Of a DNA stretch of 34,247 nucleotides, positions 33,570-34,247 are shown piece after piece. This stretch comes from Acidobacteria bacterium 13_2_20CM_2_57_6. Lineage in GTDB: Bacteria > Acidobacteriota > Terriglobia > Acidiferrales > UBA7541. The translations under genes and the position numbers were made by a program. The notes beneath the pieces were generated by a model. The model was not told the origin of the DNA. It saw only the letters and a list, made by a program, of their open reading frames with translations, and searched no databases. Numbering within the stretch: the stretch's first letter is position 1; each line of letters begins with the position of its first letter. The stretch lies in the NCBI GenBank assembly GCA_001917435.1, contig MNEA01000009.1, forward strand, positions 1 to 34,247, written 5' to 3'.

Positions 33570-34247
33570 ATGGCGGGACGGCCCAAGCAATCCCCAGACG
33601 CTCCTAGGTCGCGCACGCGCCCAGTCGCAGGAAGGAAACCACTCACTGGCCTAGTAGCGGTCGTAGCTGGCGCGACGCGCGGCGCAGGGCGAGGCATTGC
33701 GCGAGCGCTCGGAGAGGCGGGTGCTACGGTTTATTGCACTGGACGAAGTGTGCGTGGTAACCGCTCTCCGTACAATCGTTCTGAAACCGTTGAGGAGACC
33801 GCCGAGATGATCAGTTCCGCCGGTGGTTCCGCCATCGCGCTTCGCGTCGATCACACCGTGGAAAGAGAAGTGGAGGAGGTCTTCCTACGCGTGGTTCGCG
33901 AGCGTGGCCGCCTCGATATACTCGTGAACAGCATTGCCGGTGAAGACCCACTGATGGCGCAGTGGTGCGCATTTTGGAAGACCGATCTCAAGAACGCTGA
34001 GACGGCCATCCGGCAGTCGCTCGTCTCCCACATCATTACAGCCAAGCATGCAGCTCCCTATATGATTCGCAACCGCAGCGGTCTTATAGTGGAGGTCACG
34101 GAGAACGACGTCCTTAGCGCTGGAGGCAATCCAGTAACTCAGGTGGTGAAGCTTGCCCTCAAAGGATTAGCTCTGAACATGGCGGCGGAACTACGCCCGT
34201 ACGGTGTTTCAGCCGTTGCGATAACGCCCGGTTTTCTGCGATCAGAA
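33570..34247 (+). CDS. Short-chain dehydrogenase/reductase family protein, 3' end outside window
   Basis: An open frame of 226 codons without a stop runs off the window end. After a basic head of about 25 residues comes a Rossmann fold: cofactor motif GATRGAGRGIA (34-44), YCTGRS (55-60), RVDHT (92-96), LDILVNSIAG (115-124) and PYGVSAVAITPGFLRSE (210-226). The relatives are SDRs of the type ending strand six with TPGFLRSE. The catalytic YxxxK is replaced: residues 190-194 read TQVVK, so Lys194 is present but the Tyr is Thr190. ATG 33570 has GGAGG (33558-33562) at 7 bases. The gene may be a non-catalytic or altered SDR. Confidence 0.8.
   Translation, partial: MAGRPKQSPDAPRSRTRPVAGRKPLTGLVAVVAGATRGAGRGIARALGEAGATVYCTGRSVRGNRSPYNRSETVEETAEMISSAGGSAIALRVDHTVEREVEEVFLRVVRERGRLDILVNSIAGEDPLMAQWCAFWKTDLKNAETAIRQSLVSHIITAKHAAPYMIRNRSGLIVEVTENDVLSAGGNPVTQVVKLALKGLALNMAAELRPYGVSAVAITPGFLRSE

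Overview
The window looks like a chromosomal segment of a GC-rich (about 60% by eye) soil-type bacterium, most probably an Acidobacteriota of the Terriglobia type. This assignment is an inference. It rests on the overall protein flavour, on a TPR-secretin protein carrying FG-GAP/VCBS repeats, on an FTR1-DUF2318 protein next to MacB-like permeases, and on dispersed palindromic intergenic elements. No rRNA or tRNA gene and no CRISPR array was seen.

Layout. (1) 1-3150 is accessory and repeat-rich. It holds two small membrane proteins, a truncated HigB-type toxin whose end is formed by a palindromic repeat, and an intact vapBC toxin-antitoxin pair lying between two direct copies of a ~130-base repeat. 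A 68-base near-perfect inverted repeat follows. (2) 3125-9984 is the housekeeping translation/transcription operon rimP-nusA-infB-ylxP-rbfA-truB, headed by a good sigma70-type promoter. (3) 10068-13112 (minus) encodes a secretin-family protein in which seven VCBS/FG-GAP-like repeats, probably a seven-bladed beta-propeller, interrupt the secretin core. (4) 13163-18661 is a tightly packed probable iron-uptake operon: FTR1 permease fused to a DUF2318 Cys domain, two MacB/FtsX-type permeases, an ABC ATPase fused to a complete DtxR-like metal-sensor module, and a DUF971 protein. A perfect 10-base-pair hairpin separates the first gene from the rest. (5) 18755-25296 holds an APC transporter with a soluble C-terminal domain, mscL, a four-helix membrane protein, a cyclophilin, a YfiT/DinB protein, thioredoxin reductase and proline dehydrogenase. 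(6) 25319-28678 (minus) is a run of TlpA-like thioredoxin, UPF0173 hydrolase, O-methyltransferase and cytochrome P450. (7) 28761-34247 holds a Thermus-type 7Fe ferredoxin with a clear terminator, an exported alpha/beta hydrolase with a duplicated N-terminal domain, a GH57 glucanotransferase-like enzyme, and an SDR cut by the window end.

How the genes fit together. The ribosome-maturation and initiation factors form a conventional operon. The FTR1/ABC operon resembles the Campylobacter-type P19/FTR1 iron-uptake loci, but no P19 gene is visible, and its ATPase carries all six canonical DtxR metal ligands at exactly DtxR spacing. That suggests transport activity or expression coupled directly to cytoplasmic Fe/Mn. 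This ATPase-sensor fusion and the propeller-in-secretin protein are the two most interesting items in the window.
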